DNA from: Aquila chrysaetos chrysaetos
Taxonomy: Eukaryota; Chordata; Aves; Accipitriformes; Accipitridae
Direction of reading: 5' to 3'
DNA: 64,000 nucleotides
NCBI RefSeq assembly: GCF_900496995.4
Contig: NC_044027.1
Location: 8,580,743-8,644,742, forward strand
This document shows, piece by piece, positions 14,146-27,800 of this stretch; within the stretch, counting starts at the first letter, position 1, and each line of letters opens with the position of its first letter. The notes beneath the pieces were generated by a model. That model saw only the letters and a list, made by a program, of their open reading frames with translations. It was not told the origin of the DNA and ran no database searches. Position numbers and translations under genes: made by a program.

Positions 14146-17100
14146 CTGCAAGGAAGCAAACAGGCTTGTTAACACGCAGAGCTTTTTGTGCACTTACCAA
14201 CACACCTAAGCTCCTCTGAAGCAATCCTAATTTAAGCACCTTGTTAAGTGCTAGCTTGGAAAGACAGAGATTGGCAGGCATCAAATGTTTTCTTGAACCG
14301 GAACCTTACGTACCTGCCAACATTTTTACTTCTTGCTAAACATCTTTACTGTAATGTTAAGATCATGTGTCTAAAAGTCACAAAAGACTAACAACACCAC
14401 CATACTGATGTTATAAAATATTCAGAGAACCATGGTCCTGATATACGCAGGTTACCCACTTTAACAAACACAACAACATCAGGAAACCTCCACTCCCATC
14501 CATCCCAATGACCCAGTGGCAACCACTGCTTACAAAACAAAAAAGGAACAATAACACTTTCAACTACATGGCTAATAAAAACCTGCTTTGCACAGTGTGA
14601 AACAGCAGCTATTTATCCTGTAAAGCAAAATTACAATCCCCTTCTCAAAAAAGCCAAACCCATTTCTCTTTAGTTTGTAACAGTGGGAGATTTTAGTCCC
14701 CAAGGAATATTTTCCAAAAATTTACAGGCAATTGTATAACGTTAGACAACCCACATGTAGCAGTTTTATACAGCATGTGTTTCCCAAGCAGTGCAAAGTT
14801 CCTCCTGTGCTCCCTCTCACATTTTCAAACATTCCTTACAGCACTGCTATGTTCCAGCCAACTTTTTTCCTGACATAAAAGCTTATTCCTTGAGGAGGTT
14901 CAGGCAGGGTTTGACATTAAAAAGATCAGCAGTGGATAGAGTCCCGGATGTTTTGAAAAAGAGACTTTTCTTTCAGGAACATGTAACCCAAACAAGGCTC
15001 AATGAATTTGTGTGAAACTCAAAAATTATTATAAAGTGCCTTTGAACCATACAGCAGAAAGTTTCAGCACAGAATGAAAAATGCAGAAAAACGTAAGAGC
15101 AAAAAACCCAAACGTGAGAGCAAAAAACCCTCTGAAATTAGTAACTGAACTGCACAGTTATGTTTATGGCTATAAGGGTAATCCCTTGTATTGTAAAGTA
15201 TTCTGCTTTTTAAAGGCAAGATGAGCAACAGCCAAGAATAAATCGCATTGTGCGGGTGTAGCTAGCCATAAAATGAGAAGAAACAGCATTATTTTAGTCA
15301 GAAAAGAACGGTCTAAAATGACTGCAGCCACACATTTAGACTTAACATGAAGTATGACCATATCCTTGGCAGACCAGGAGATGTAATAAAGAGGAATTTA
15401 TTTAAATGCATGAAAAACACAGAGCTAGAGGCTCTTCTGCTCTAGCTTAGTAATGTGTAACAAGAATGCTAATCTTAGCAACATGCACTTAGTAAAATGC
15501 AGAGGAGTCAGATCTCACCTATATTGATACAAAGAAAAAAATCTGCAGCTATGCTTTCACCAACAGACTCAATAATGGTTAATACTGAAGCACTGAGCAG
15601 AGAACCTGGCTTCTGTACTATGACAGAAAAAAGAGGCTTTGACACCATTTTTTATTTCAGCAGCTACCATCACTAGCAGTGGCAGGTAAGGCCTGTAGGA
15701 CCAGCAGCTCCCAGCTCTCTATCAGGATGCCACCGCTAACCACGCCTCATATATTAGTCTCAAAATTGGTTCTAGTGCTACTGCTGTTCAAATGTTTATA
15801 CAACATAAGTAAGAACTTTCTTTCCTTTGCTTAATTCTTCCATTATTTATATCTACTTTTTCTTCATTAGCAATTTCCTTCTTCAAGATCCACCGTGTTG
15901 CAACTTTAAGCACAGGGAACACACAACTTTGTGCCAGTGGGATACATCGGTCAGAGAAGGAACGGGACTCTCATGTTTTATAGGTGATCAGACAGAAGTT
16001 GAAGGATTTCTTAGATGCTTCTGGTCTGTTCAGATTCCAAAACACCTAATCTTTCTTTTGCTTCATCAACCCACCTATTTCTTGCAGAAGACACTGAAAA
16101 GAGGATTATTCTATAAGAATCAGTAACGTGATTTTTTTTTTTCTTCTATGGAAATGTCTTTGACAATAGCGATTGCCTCAACCCTCAAACAGGTCTGTTT
16201 CTACTTAGAACCAACACCAAGGATGCCCAGAGCATCATCCCAAGCAAGTGGCAAAACTGAGATAAAAGAAGTTGTTAATTACATGAGCAGGGTTTTCTTG
16301 CTTGATTTTTATCTGCGGACCATAAAGCATTATTTGCCCCAATCATTCTGCAGGTAGTTAGCACAGCTGGGAAAGGACATCCTGAGCTCCAACAGCTGGA
16401 CAAGACTCTCACCTTCCAGGCCCAAGTTACTGCCATTTGGTCACATTGCAACACCAAACCTTCACGAGGATTCACAAAAGAAACAAGACACTTATCCTCT
16501 AGGAAAACAGCTTTCCAGACTTCTCTTCTGACAGAAATCTAACCTGAGTTTCTCTTCAGTCCTCCCTTATCCCACGCATACACGCTCCCCTCTTTCATTT
16601 TTCCTGCAAGAATTTTTCAGACTTTTATCACTGAGACTTTTATCACGCTGTATTAGTTTATTACACGTTAATTCAATTAAAAGATGAAAACGTGAAACAG
16701 CAAGATGTTCAGCACTTAGCGTATCTCCTATTTCTGCTAACGTAATTCTCTCACACACTACTCAGCTCCTCTATGGCCTTTCCTCCAATGCACGTGATTA
16801 CAGAGGGGAGCTGCTTGAGGAGGCAGCATAGCATCAAGCATTCTCAGAGTGCTACAAAAAAAAAAAGAATTTTTATTTTAAAGGCACTAGCATATTACAC
16901 AAACTCAGTAATTAGCTTTTGAATCAAATTATTAAAACTTGGTTCACGAGAAGAATGCTCTTAATTCCAATAAAATGTCTCTGTCAAATTGTTTCTTTAG
17001 TTAGTCCAGAGTCAGCCTGTGCCCCCTCATCCCATCTCCTGTCAGACTACATCACTTCACGCACCAGCAAGTTATTTAATGCACGTTTGGGTAAAATTAT

Positions 17101-17910
17101 TTATTCACAGGAGCAACTGCTTTTGTTGTCAGAGTATAACTGCTCCTCTTACCAGCTGTGAACAGACGCATCTACCTCTGCATTAAGATCCAAGCTATAA
17201 TGTCACAGAGCTTCCTTACAGAGTTGAACAGAGAACTTGCAACACTGAGTGTGTTTACAGGGACTGCTCACTTCTGCCTCTCACCTCTCTCCAAGCTGCC
17301 TTTGGAGAACAACAGAAATTACACTTGTTTCAGCTTTGCCAATTCCTGTTTGCCATAGCTTACATTAAGGACCAACTTTGTGTAACTAGAAAAGGAACAA
17401 TTTGAAGTGTTGCAGTTTAGTCCTTCTGAACTTCTGCACATGCTCTGTGCACTGCACCTTTGCCTGATGCAGTTTCATACAAGCAACTTTCAACTCCCCC
17501 AACAAAGACAGCTGAGAAAAGTTTGCTGCAATTGCTGAACTGTAAGCACCACCACAACTTTGCGCAGGTGAGCGTTATGCTTTCTAACAGACAACAGTAT
17601 TGCCTTAAAAACTCCAAAGAGAGGTTTTATGATGGATCATTTAGATTCCAGAATATGCATTTTGCTGGTTCTACTCCACATGCTAAAATTTGATTATTCC
17701 TGCTCTATTGTTTGTACATACAGTGAGAAAAAAACATGGAACTAGAAGTCAATGGCTACTAGTGATGCTTATGCCAAAAAGCTGACACACAGCCATGGGC
17801 AGGTGCCTGTTTCCATATAAAACCAGGGAGGCAGCAAGCCCTCAGAGCACACACAAATGCACAGTGCTACATAAGAGGCAGAGTTTCACTATTCACAGAA
17901 GCACAGGGAG

Positions 17911-17938
17911 GTTTGTTTGTTTGTTTGTTTGTTTGTTT
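17911..17938. repeat. (GTTT)7 microsatellite
   Basis: Seven perfect tandem copies of GTTT, then ATTTATAA. It lies in the AT-rich noncoding part of the left region. Confidence 0.9.
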
Positions 17939-19893
17939 ATTTATAAAAGTCATAATTTCAGAGTGAGTCAACAGATCCTCTAGTTAACCCTATCATCCAA
18001 ACACCCTTTTATAATAAAACCTACTACCTCGAAAGCACTCTTGTCCTATTGAAACAATACATTGAGACAAACGGATCCCAAAATCCCCTTACAAGAACCT
18101 GATGAGATAATAGCAGTGCCAGCAGAAAGTCCCAGCATGAAAACTATGCTCTTGCTGAGGGTGAAAAACTCGTATGATACCTTAATAGTCACACTTGGCT
18201 GAAAATCCCTTCATGACCTTAAATTCAGATCAGACTGCAAACATATGGGGAAGGCATAGTAAACAAGGGAGGGGATTCTTGAACTAGTATAGCACACCTG
18301 TTTGCTCAACTCAGTGTCTGCTCTTTGCGGCCAAACTCTGACGATTTAAAGAACAGTGGGGGAAGAAACACACTACCTTAATCTAACTTTCCTCTGTAAG
18401 AACAGCATCCAGAATTCCCCCTTGAAGCAGAGGTTCATCCAAAAGCATAAGATTGCTTAAACCTACCTTAATCTAGAACTACAGCCCTTTAAGCAACATT
18501 AAAAAAAAAAAAATTAAAAGCAATCCTGCTCTTTCTGCAGCCAAGCAGCCTAAGAAGTAGAGTCCCACAAGATGACTCACTGATGACCTCACTGATTTCC
18601 CCCAAACCACATAGGCATCCTTGCACCAGCAAGTTGCCCAAGATTTCAGGTTTAAGCCCATCTTCAATGTTATCGTTTCAGCTTAAGAGCTCCAAATAAT
18701 GGCAAGCCTTTAACCTCTCCCATAAACTATTCCTATAATTAACATCCAACACTGCTAGGAAATTGTGTCATATTTAAAAGAATTTTTGTAGCTTTGACTT
18801 TCAGTTACCGGATCTCACTATGCCTTTGTTGGAAAGACTGAAAATACTCAGCTATCAGATAACTTTCCCATAGGCATGGATTTCCACAGAGGGGCTGAGT
18901 CAATTCTTAACCCTCTTCTCTTGGATGTGCCTGAATAAACTGAGTTCAGTAAATCCATTACATGGCTTGTTTTCCAGAACCAGAACATTTTTGTGGCCTC
19001 CTCTGAACTCTCCAGTGTTTTCCTATCTTACTTGAGAGCTACTGTAACTGGAGACTATGTTCTAGTAGCCCATTCTAACACTACCACGTGCACACACATG
19101 ATCACTCCAACATACTTCTCTTTAGAAAAAGAAAAAACAAAAACCCAACAATCAAATCAACATTTCCCACAACAGTGAAGTTCAAATTGTGTCACTGATG
19201 CAACTAAATCCTGCAAGTCACTCTCTGCCACCTCTGTGTTTGTGGCAGGAAGCTATCATGGTTTCTAGACTTTACACAGTCTTTTTCGTTATAAGATGAT
19301 CCTTCTCCCACTTGGAACCATCTAACCAGGAAGGTCAGACCAGGCTACAGCAATGACATCTTGTCACTGATCATCTTGCCTATCTGCCATCAGTAAACTT
19401 TTAACAGCAAAGGTTATGAACCTCCTTTTGGATAATTTAAATCAGTATTAGTATTTGAACAAAGAACTGGTAAGTGTAGGAGGTGACTGGAAATAGCCCA
19501 CTCATTTACGTCTTCCCATTAACAATCGAGGTGCAGGATTTGTTCCTAAGGTCATTCTTAAATTTTGCCTTGCTGCCTTACAACACCACCTCTGTTTAAC
19601 TAAATTGTCAGGTGACACTAGAGTCAAATTCCTCAGAGAATTTCAAGTATGTGATACTAACTATATCATCAGTTGACTTAATCAGATCTTGAAGTCCCCT
19701 CTCAAGAAGGAACACCCTGGGGGAGGGGATCCCTTTTTCAAGCATATGTTGTTTAGCCTTTCATCTCTACATTCACTGTATTTGTAGTATCTTAATTGTT
19801 TACAAAGTTTTACCTGCTCATTTATTTTATTCCTGCTATTGACATCAGGTTAGCAAACTTGCTTTTTTGTTTGTTTTCCGAAAACACACTTAC

Positions 19894-19975
19894 TGTTTCC
19901 ACAAGCGTGGACAGTATTTGCGGTACGTCCAATCCCACTAACTTTCTTCCCCATTTTCCAAAACATTTAAAATCG
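19894..19975 (-). CDS. candidate early exon of unidentified minus-strand gene
   Basis: On the minus strand an acceptor (TCCCTGTCAG) precedes 82 bases ending at a consensus donor (GTAAGT). The open frame contains DFKCFGKWGRKLVGLDV and ends LVET in phase 0. It lies about 900 bases downstream of the CpG-island first-exon donor, a natural place for a second exon. The peptide is not recognised, so this rests on splice signals and openness only. Confidence 0.35.
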
Positions 19976-20169
19976 CTGACAGGGAGCTCAACCGATTTGT
20001 TTAAAGCTAAGCTGTTTGAAAACACAGCACCTCTACTGTTGCCTGTGACAGGACCGCCACAGATTCCTTTGCCTTCCCTCCACAACTTGTAACTAACTCC
20101 CCCCAATTAACTGTAAACCACGTAATTACGTGCGGGGGCTACGCGAAGCCTGTAAAGCATGCCATTATT

Positions 20170-21860
20170 TGTAATTACGAACTTGCACTCGCTGCCCTTC
20201 TCTCCCGGCCCCGGGCCATCGGCCCCGGGCAGGCCGCCCCGCACCCCCGCCGGCTGCCACGCTCCGCGGGCGGTCCCTCGGCACCGGGGCGGGAGGCAGC
20301 CGGCAGGCGGGCGGCAGGCGGCCCGGCACCGGCCGGCTCCCGCCGTGCCTCAGGCGGGGTCCCCTCGGCCCGGGGGCCACCGGCAGGAGAACGGGGGGGG
20401 GGCGGGCAGCGGCACCCCCGGCCGAGGCCCGAGGGGGGCCGTTCCCAACGCCGGCGCTGCGGGGCGGGCCCGCAGCCTCCCCCCTCAGCGCTCCGGCGGC
20501 CGCCAATAGCGGCAGGTGCGCACCCCGCCGCTACCGCGCTGGCGGCCCGCGCGCGGCTCCGCCGGGAAGGCCCCACCCGGGGAGACCGAGAGACGCTTCG
20601 TGGCTTTATTTCGGCTGCGAAGTGCGTACACCCGGAGCGGTCCCGCCCGCCCCGCCCCGCCCGCCGCTCCTCTCGGGCTCCTGAGGCTCAAAGTCCGCTG
20701 CGCCGAGCCGGGCTCCTCCGCGCGGGGCGGGGCCGGGCCGGGCCGCGCTTTCAACCCCCCCCCCTCGGGCTGCGCGGGGAACCGGGCCCAGCGGCGAGCT
20801 CCGGGCCTCCGCCGAGCACGCAGCCCGGCCCGGAGCCGCCCCAGGGCGGCCGCCGGCTCCTGCCACTCACCTGGCACCGACCCGGAAGCGGTGACGGGAA
20901 CTCCGGAGCCCGTCGCTCAAAATATTCCCCGTGGCGCCCGCTCCCTCCGCTCCGTGCCCGGAACCTCCCGTGCCCAGCCCCGCGCCCTCATCGGCCCTCT
21001 TTTTCCGGGGCACCGGAGCTCAGCCACCTGCAGGGGGCGGTGTCGCCCGTGGCAACGCCGCGAGCCCCGAGGGGCGGGCCGGCGCCTCAGCGACCGGGGC
21101 GGGGCCGGCGCAGGAGGGATTTACCGTATTTACCAGAGCGCGGCGGCGCCCGGGACGCCTACCGTACTTGACGTAGTTAACGCGCGCTCCCATATGGCGG
21201 CGAGACTAACGATCTTAATTGCAAAAGCCCCAGACCGGCACTACGGGCTGTGCCAGTCCTGGCCGCGCGCTGCTCTGCCAGGGGCTTTCTTCCGGCGGCT
21301 TTTCAGTTGCCCTTCGCCGCATCCCCTCGGTGGGATGGCCTCGGACCTCGCCTCTCTCCCCCAGACGTGCCGGGCCCGCCTTCCGCGGGGGTCCGTATCC
21401 CGGTGGGCCGCTTCCCCGCCCGGCAGCCCCGGGGGAAAGGCGGGGATGCGGGCGGGGGCGGCCCCCGGGACTTCCTCGTCCGCCCGCTTCCCCGCCCAGG
21501 GGCCGCGCCCGCCCGGCCGGCAGGTGAGGCCCCGCCGGGCGCCGGGCACAGCCCGGGGAGCCGCGGGCCATGGCGTACCGGGAGCTGGTGAGGCGCTGGC
21601 ACGAGGGCGTGCTGGCGGCCGACGGCGGGGACTGGGACGCCGCCCTGGATATCTTCGCCGGCATCCCGGAGCCGCCGTCCAGGATCTGTTTCAACATGGG
21701 CTGCGTGCAGCTGCTGGCGGGGAGGCCCGAGGAGGCCCTGAGGGTGAGCGGGGCCGCGGGGCGGGTTGGGGCCGGCGGCCGGCGGCGAGCCGGCTCCTCG
21801 GGGCGGGGACGGCCCCAGGGAGGGACGCGCCGGAGCGGGCGGCCCGACTGTCCCCTTTCG
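20170..21860. promoter_or_regulatory. CpG island and probable bidirectional promoter
   Basis: GC content and CpG density rise abruptly here, with many GGGGCGGGG-type GC boxes and no obvious TATA box. The NOXA1 start codon lies at 21570 on the plus strand. On the minus strand a consensus donor (GGTGCCAG then GTGAGT) ends a likely noncoding first exon at 20871, so both genes appear to start within about 700 bases of each other. A YY1-like ATGGCGGC core sits at about 21195. The long frames that cross this island on both strands are a by-product of its GC richness. Confidence 0.8.
20871..20920 (-). other. probable 5' UTR first exon of minus-strand gene (right end approximate)
   Basis: On the minus strand the sequence TTCCGGGTCGGTGCCAG is followed by the consensus donor GTGAGTGG. 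No ATG occurs in the roughly 45 bases before the donor, so the exon is probably untranslated. The transcription start cannot be placed from sequence. It would be the head-to-head partner of NOXA1. Confidence 0.45.
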
Positions 21861-24800
21861 ATTTTTGAGGGAACGATGCTGAAACTCAGACGAATCCGGA
21901 TCCAGCGTTTCTTATCCTGCACGTCCAGCTAACGGCAGGAACGGGAGCGGTGGCGGACACAGAGCGAGGAGCCCTGCAGCCGCCGCGGCCCCGACCGCCC
22001 AAAAGAAACCGCTGTGCTGGAAAACCGCTGCCCTTTGGAGAGGGGAGGGCACCCGCCTGCGCTGGTGCGGGCGGGCGAGCGCCCTGGGGGAAAGCCTTTT
22101 TATGACAGCACCTAGCATGTCTGCACGTCTGTCTGTCTCTCTGTCAGCTGCCCAGCGAGGAGATGCATACAAGCTGTTTCTTAAATGGCATAAAGAGCAG
22201 CTCCGGCTGTGCTGGAGAGGCCGGGGCAGAGCCGTGGAGCCCTGGGCCGGGCAGTGGCTGTAAGGGACAACAGTGAGCACAGCACAACGGCGCCCAAGGG
22301 AGACTTTTTAGCCCCAGTGAATGGGCACTGACTGGGAAGAAGCTTGGCTATACTTCCACATAGGTCAACAGTTGGTTGTTTATTTTTTCTCTTTTATAGC
22401 ACAGTAAAGCAGACTGTTAAAGCAAGTTGTGCTGTTGGAGTCACGGGAGAAGCCAGCTGCCACCTCACCGAGAGGCGCAGTCACTGCCTGACCACCTGCA
22501 ACATATTTTCACCCCTGCAATACTATCTCTGTCTAGGCAGTATCAGGAAAGTCTGGGGTTTCAGGCTTGGTTCGTTATCTACATGCCACCTCTTTGCAAT
22601 GATAAGCAAAGGAGCACACCTCCTAGCTTTCTCGGAAAGACATTAAGACAGTTTCCCCAGCACAGTGTTACTTTGAACCAGCAGCCACGAGCTGCTACCA
22701 GCTTTGCTAATACTTGCCTGTATTTAGCTGTGAAACGACCAGAATTATTGACTTACAGGTGCATTGTGTGAAGCTGTTCAGCTCCCTCCCTTGCACCCTT
22801 TCATGTACTCATCACCGTAGGCTGCTTCAATCAGCCTTCCCCAGCCTGACTAGTCCTGCTCTTCCCACTGTCAGGGCAAACTCTACTCCAGGCAACACAG
22901 TTTTCCCATTACAAGGTGCCAGATGGCAAACAGCTCATTTATGTCCAGTCCATTTTACCAAAGAAGGACAAAAACCTGAAGCTGAGTTCATAGAGAGCCA
23001 AGACCTGAAAGATGACTTGGAGCTGTCTCCTGCCCCTTGGCTTGGATCGCTGCCCTGCGCTGGTCAGTCCAGAGGAGCTGGTCATGAGCCCAGGGACGGC
23101 TTCTGTACCCAGTGCAAGCACAGCTTGGTCATGGCTGTCTGGGTGCATATACCCAGGCATCGATAGGAGAGATCCTAACTGATCCTTGGGATATGTCTGT
23201 GTTTTTCTCCTTAGTCATTTGATAAAACCGTCACAAAGGACAACTCCCTAGCTGTTGGCTTCTTTCAGAGAGGGTTTGTCCATCTGCAGCTGGAAATGTA
23301 AGTGAGGCGCGTGTCCATTTCATCTTCGGTTTTCTCCTTTTAGTCATTCTTTATTCCTAAACCTAAATGATTCTATAGTTCTAAAATTCAGTTCTTCCAG
23401 CAATCTTAAGCAGTTCATAAGGTCCAGTTTGGCCTTGTAAACTGTGTCACAGGTCAGCAAGTCTTATGTCTGGTAAGGCTGAGGAGATACAAGCTGCACA
23501 ACTCTGGGGAACCAGGGGTGGCTAATATATGACATTACTGTCCCATATACACAGAGAAAGAAGCTGCTCCTGTATGCAGGGCAACTAGGAGGTTACATTA
23601 CCATTCAGATTTTCTTTGGGAATGAAAAAAATGTAATTGCACTGCTTGGTGTACCTTCACGTGGTACACGTGAGTCTGGCCTTCCTAAAAATGCAGTCTG
23701 CCCAGAGTGTCTGACTCTCACTCTCTGCTGACAGCTGATTTTGTGGGCCTGATCTAAATCTCACTGATTTAATGTTGCTCCACTAGTGTCATGGGATTGA
23801 TTACTCATTGTTTCCATGGTTAAATCACAGTGACATCCTCCTCAGAGAGGTGGGCGGAGGATTTTACAGGTCCCTTCTTACCTTCAAAGTTCAGTTATTC
23901 TCTTTCCTGTTATTTTCCCCATATTTTCCAGACCTTAATTTCTACAAAATTACTATATTTCTGGGAGGGAGTTAAAGTGAGAAGTTCTTTACTCACAGCC
24001 GGCCAGTCAAGTAGCTACGCACTCTGTGCCTCTGCCAGCAGAGCTGCAGTCAGGGATGGTAGAGCACTGGCTGGCATGCTGGAGCTGCTCCGCTCTGCTC
24101 CCGGCACTGTGCTGCAGCCGGCAGAAGCGGAGCAAGGCTGCCCTGAGCACACACACTGTGCAGCAGGTCAGGGCAGCACAGCTGGCAGATCTACCTCCTG
24201 CCCAAGGAGGTGATGGCCACCAGCACCCCATGGCTCCTTCCCTCATCAGATGCTGCTCCCAGCCACCCACATCCACCTGGGTACCTTCTCTTGGCTGTGC
24301 TCACTGGTTCTTGGTCAGGTGACCACTGCATAGACCTTCCTGGACCCTTCCTTTCACCCCCTGCAGCCTCAGGGGGAACCTGTTTTGATTTCAGTTGCAT
24401 AGCTGGTGTAAATTCAGACTTAATTCACTGTTTATCCTTAGAGTTTCTCTAAATTTCTGCTTGCATTGCTCTGGGAATGCATGTACACTCACTGCTCACC
24501 ATCAGCAGGGTTTTCCCAGCCCTTGCTTCTCCCCCGAGACATCTGCTGGGACAAAACTTCCAGCAGCAAGCTGGGCAAGGAGCTCACAGCATTTGTTAAT
24601 CTCTGTTCTTTACATTTTCTCCTCCTTGGAATTGCGACTGTTTCAGGTATCAAAACCTACTGTTCATGAGAGACACACCACGTTCATTTTGTACTAACTA
24701 CCAACAAGGAGAGGACAGGGAATTGTCTGTGATCACAAGATGGCACGCATCTCTGGTGCAGCTCTCCTCTTTCAGGCTATAGAGAAGAATACATGGTTTT

Positions 24801-27800
24801 TTGCTAGCTTGATTTTTGAACTTCTTAGAGTCTTCAGCTTTTTTAGTCTCAGTTTCTTCTGCAATCTCTGCATTGTAGGTATGAAGAAGCTCTCTCTGAC
24901 TATCATATGGCCTTCAGTCACCTAAGAAAAAATCCCTTCATTGATTACAAGCAGCTGGGGCTGAGGCACATACTCTATGCATGGGAGGTAAGAGTCAACC
25001 TGTCTCAGCAGTCCTTCCCCTCTGTTGGGGATATTCATCAGGTCTTCAGCAGTAGGCATTAGTAACCCAAGAGCTTCTCAAGACAGTACATTAGAACAGT
25101 AGAAATTTCTGCTTAATTATAACTTAATTATAAAAGTCATAAAACAATGTTATCTCTGAAGAGTTTAGCAAATTACACAGCTTGAAAAGTAAAATTGTTC
25201 AGAGCAGATGCACAGGAATGTGTATATTGGGCTTTTTTATCTTATCTATCCATGTAATATTTACACTTACATGTGTGTAAATATGCATGTAAGTTTTGTG
25301 AACTCCTCAGCTCTAAAAGCTGAAATAGGTTGGAGTATAGACAGATGGGAACAAAATTGGTCCATAATGAAGACTAAAACTTATGTGCATGAAAGCCTGT
25401 CTTTCCAACTGTAGCAACTGGTCTTAACATTATCTCTGTGTCTAAACTTACACACTGGGCTGCAAGCTGTGTTTTGCTTCTCTAACACTTCACTCTGCAG
25501 CTCTTACACTGTTACAGCGAGTCAACCTGCCACATCCTGTTCAAAAAAGATCTAAGTCTGAATTGATTGTAAATATTTGTAATATTTGGAATGTAAAAGA
25601 CCCTAGAAACTGTACTTTATTGCGAGGGTTCATTTTGTCTTCTGTCCTGAGTCCACACACACAGACTGAAAAGCAGATACAGGAACAAGTATTTAATTCT
25701 TTACTTCTGTGGGAGTGAGGAGTCATTGTGTAACTCAAGTCAAGCATGCCCAGAAACCCGTCATTCAGTCTCGGTCAATGTTCATGCACCTTATACCTGG
25801 CAGGAAGAAGCTGTCCTTGACATCCAAACCTCATTGTTTTTAACAGTTTCAGTGCCACAGCACTGCCTTCTCTGAGCTCACACACACTTAGAAACAATAA
25901 GTTCCCTTTGAAAGGTGCAGGGCTGCAGGAGTGCCCGGAGGCCATCCGGAGGAGGTTGGTACCCCTTCTGCCATGAACACACAGTCCCTCACTCCGCGTG
26001 CTCTAGGCATTGCCAGGACATGTGCTCTCACTGCGCTAGCACTCCAGACTCAGGATTTGCATCCTGATTCAACTGTATCTCAGTCTTACATCTACCTGCA
26101 GCTCATTTTTCAAAATACACAAACATAATCCTCCTGCAGAACTGTGCCATCAGGTTTCCCCATGCATGGCCTCTCAAATGCTGCATCTAATCTTCTCTAG
26201 GGAGATATGCTGTATTCAGAAATACTTGCCACTTTCAAGGTTAGAGCACTTCTGAGTGAGAACTGCTGCCTTGCCTCTCTAAGAGGGATTACCTCTGCAG
26301 TTCCTGTAGATGTTCAGGACTGCTGTTCCCCATCCCCACCAAACAGCAGTCTTCTGCTGTAGTGCTGCACCTCTGTCCCAAGCACTGCTTGCATCCAGAT
26401 ACCACAAAGCAATTTATAAGCTGATAACCCTATCATGTAAGATAGCAAGCTATCTGATAGTGAGTCTGTTAGGACACATTTCCACCTTGTAGGCCAGCAG
26501 CTTTTCCATACACTGACTGTTGGCCAGTGACAGGAGATCTCCCACTCTTAATTCAGCGTGTAGATCAAGGCAGTCTGTAATACTCCCACACTTTGCCACT
26601 TCACATACTTACATGCTGCTAAAGGGTAACAAGCTACAGCTGAAAATTTGCACATTCACAGCCCACTACAATGTGAAATAGTTTCAGTTAAGTTATTTTG
26701 CAGTGAAAAGGCGTCAGAATTGCTCTGCACAACAAAAAATATTACTTAGTTGCATGCAGAAAGAAACCCAAGAAAATCCTTCCTGGCCTTTCAGATGCAG
26801 GAAGGATAAGATTAAAACTTATGTGGTACCAGAGTCTTCATCTGGTGTTCCCCATGCCTCTCCTTGCCTTGAACAGAGCTAGCACCTCTAGCACACCCAG
26901 TAGCTAGCCTGGAGGTACAGCTTTTATCTTTTTCCACTCTGATTATGAAGTTTTTTCAGCTGTGCTGGTCAGAGTGCCTTTCCTGTGGCCAGTGGGGAGT
27001 AGATTGGGGCTCTTGCTACACCTGTGGTGTTTCAGTGCTTGGACTCTGTTTCTTGCCTGAGTTCAGTAAGTCGTCTTGGGTGTCTGCTTGGTCTCAGCCC
27101 TCTGAGTTCTGCTCCCTCTTTGCCTGCTCCAGGTGCTGTACAGCACTGCAGCAGCACAGTGCCGGCTGCAGCAGTGGCAGGAGGCCAGAGTCACCCTAGA
27201 TAAGGCTGTTGTATGGAGACCTGAAGGAAGGACAGCTATCCTGGACCTGGCCCTTGAGCGTGTGCAGGTAAGACCACCTCAGTGAGTTCCTGGGTATGTG
27301 CGTTGGACTTAAGTTGAGAAATATGAGATAAGAATGTGCTAATTGTTCTATGTTTGGGTTTTCTTGTCTACCCATCTGTTTGGTCACCTGGTAACAGAGT
27401 CTAAGCCATTTGCATGTGATGCCCTACCAAATTAGTGCTTCAGCTAATCAAGTAACTCCATCACCCCCAGGTGCTTCATAGCAGAGAAACATCATAGTGG
27501 AGAATTATCGGATAACCTCTCAGGTTGGGGAGGTTGCTTTCTAGTCCCTGCTGTTCAGGAGCTTAGTTCTATTCATACTTGTAATGTCAAACAAGTTGCC
27601 TTATGCAGTGTTTAAGTGCAGAACCCCTGTGAGTGCAGATTTGGAGGGTGTCCCTTTTCATGACAGGCTGACTTTTTTGAGTCCCTTTGGCCTCCGTAAC
27701 AATTGGCGGCAGTTCAGATATTGATGACAATCTCTTTTAGAGCTTAAGTAGAGTGTAAAAGTGTTTTCAGGGTTGGTTCTAAATACTAGTTTCCTGTTAG

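Larger units (their letters stand above)
1..20160. other. AT-rich region, mostly introns or intergenic, with a likely minus-strand gene
   Basis: This 20-kb stretch is AT-rich and full of short stop-interrupted frames, unlike the GC-rich right part of the window. I see no long coding frame on either strand. Several short segments on the minus strand have good splice acceptors and donors and open frames; they are listed separately (1874-1936, 6509-6652, 13233-13323, 14077-14145, 19894-19975), plus a first-exon donor at 20871. Together they suggest one multi-exon minus-strand gene starting in the CpG island and continuing past the left edge. By human synteny the head-to-head neighbour of NOXA1 would be EXD3, but none of the peptides I read resembles the exonuclease domain I know from EXD3, so I leave the gene unnamed. 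Weaker exon candidates, not listed separately, are 16413-16459 and a 33-base segment at 8181-8213. Confidence 0.5.

Noticed and set aside
17560-17580. Plus-strand donor-like GCGCAG then GTGAGC
   Set aside because: No acceptor with an open coding frame upstream on the plus strand. A single motif of this kind is expected by chance.
20516-21868. Open frame of about 450 codons on the plus strand across the CpG island
   Set aside because: Extremely Arg/Pro/Ala/Gly-rich, overlapped by open frames in most other phases, and it runs through the NOXA1 first exon in another frame. It reflects GC richness and lack of stop codons, not a gene.
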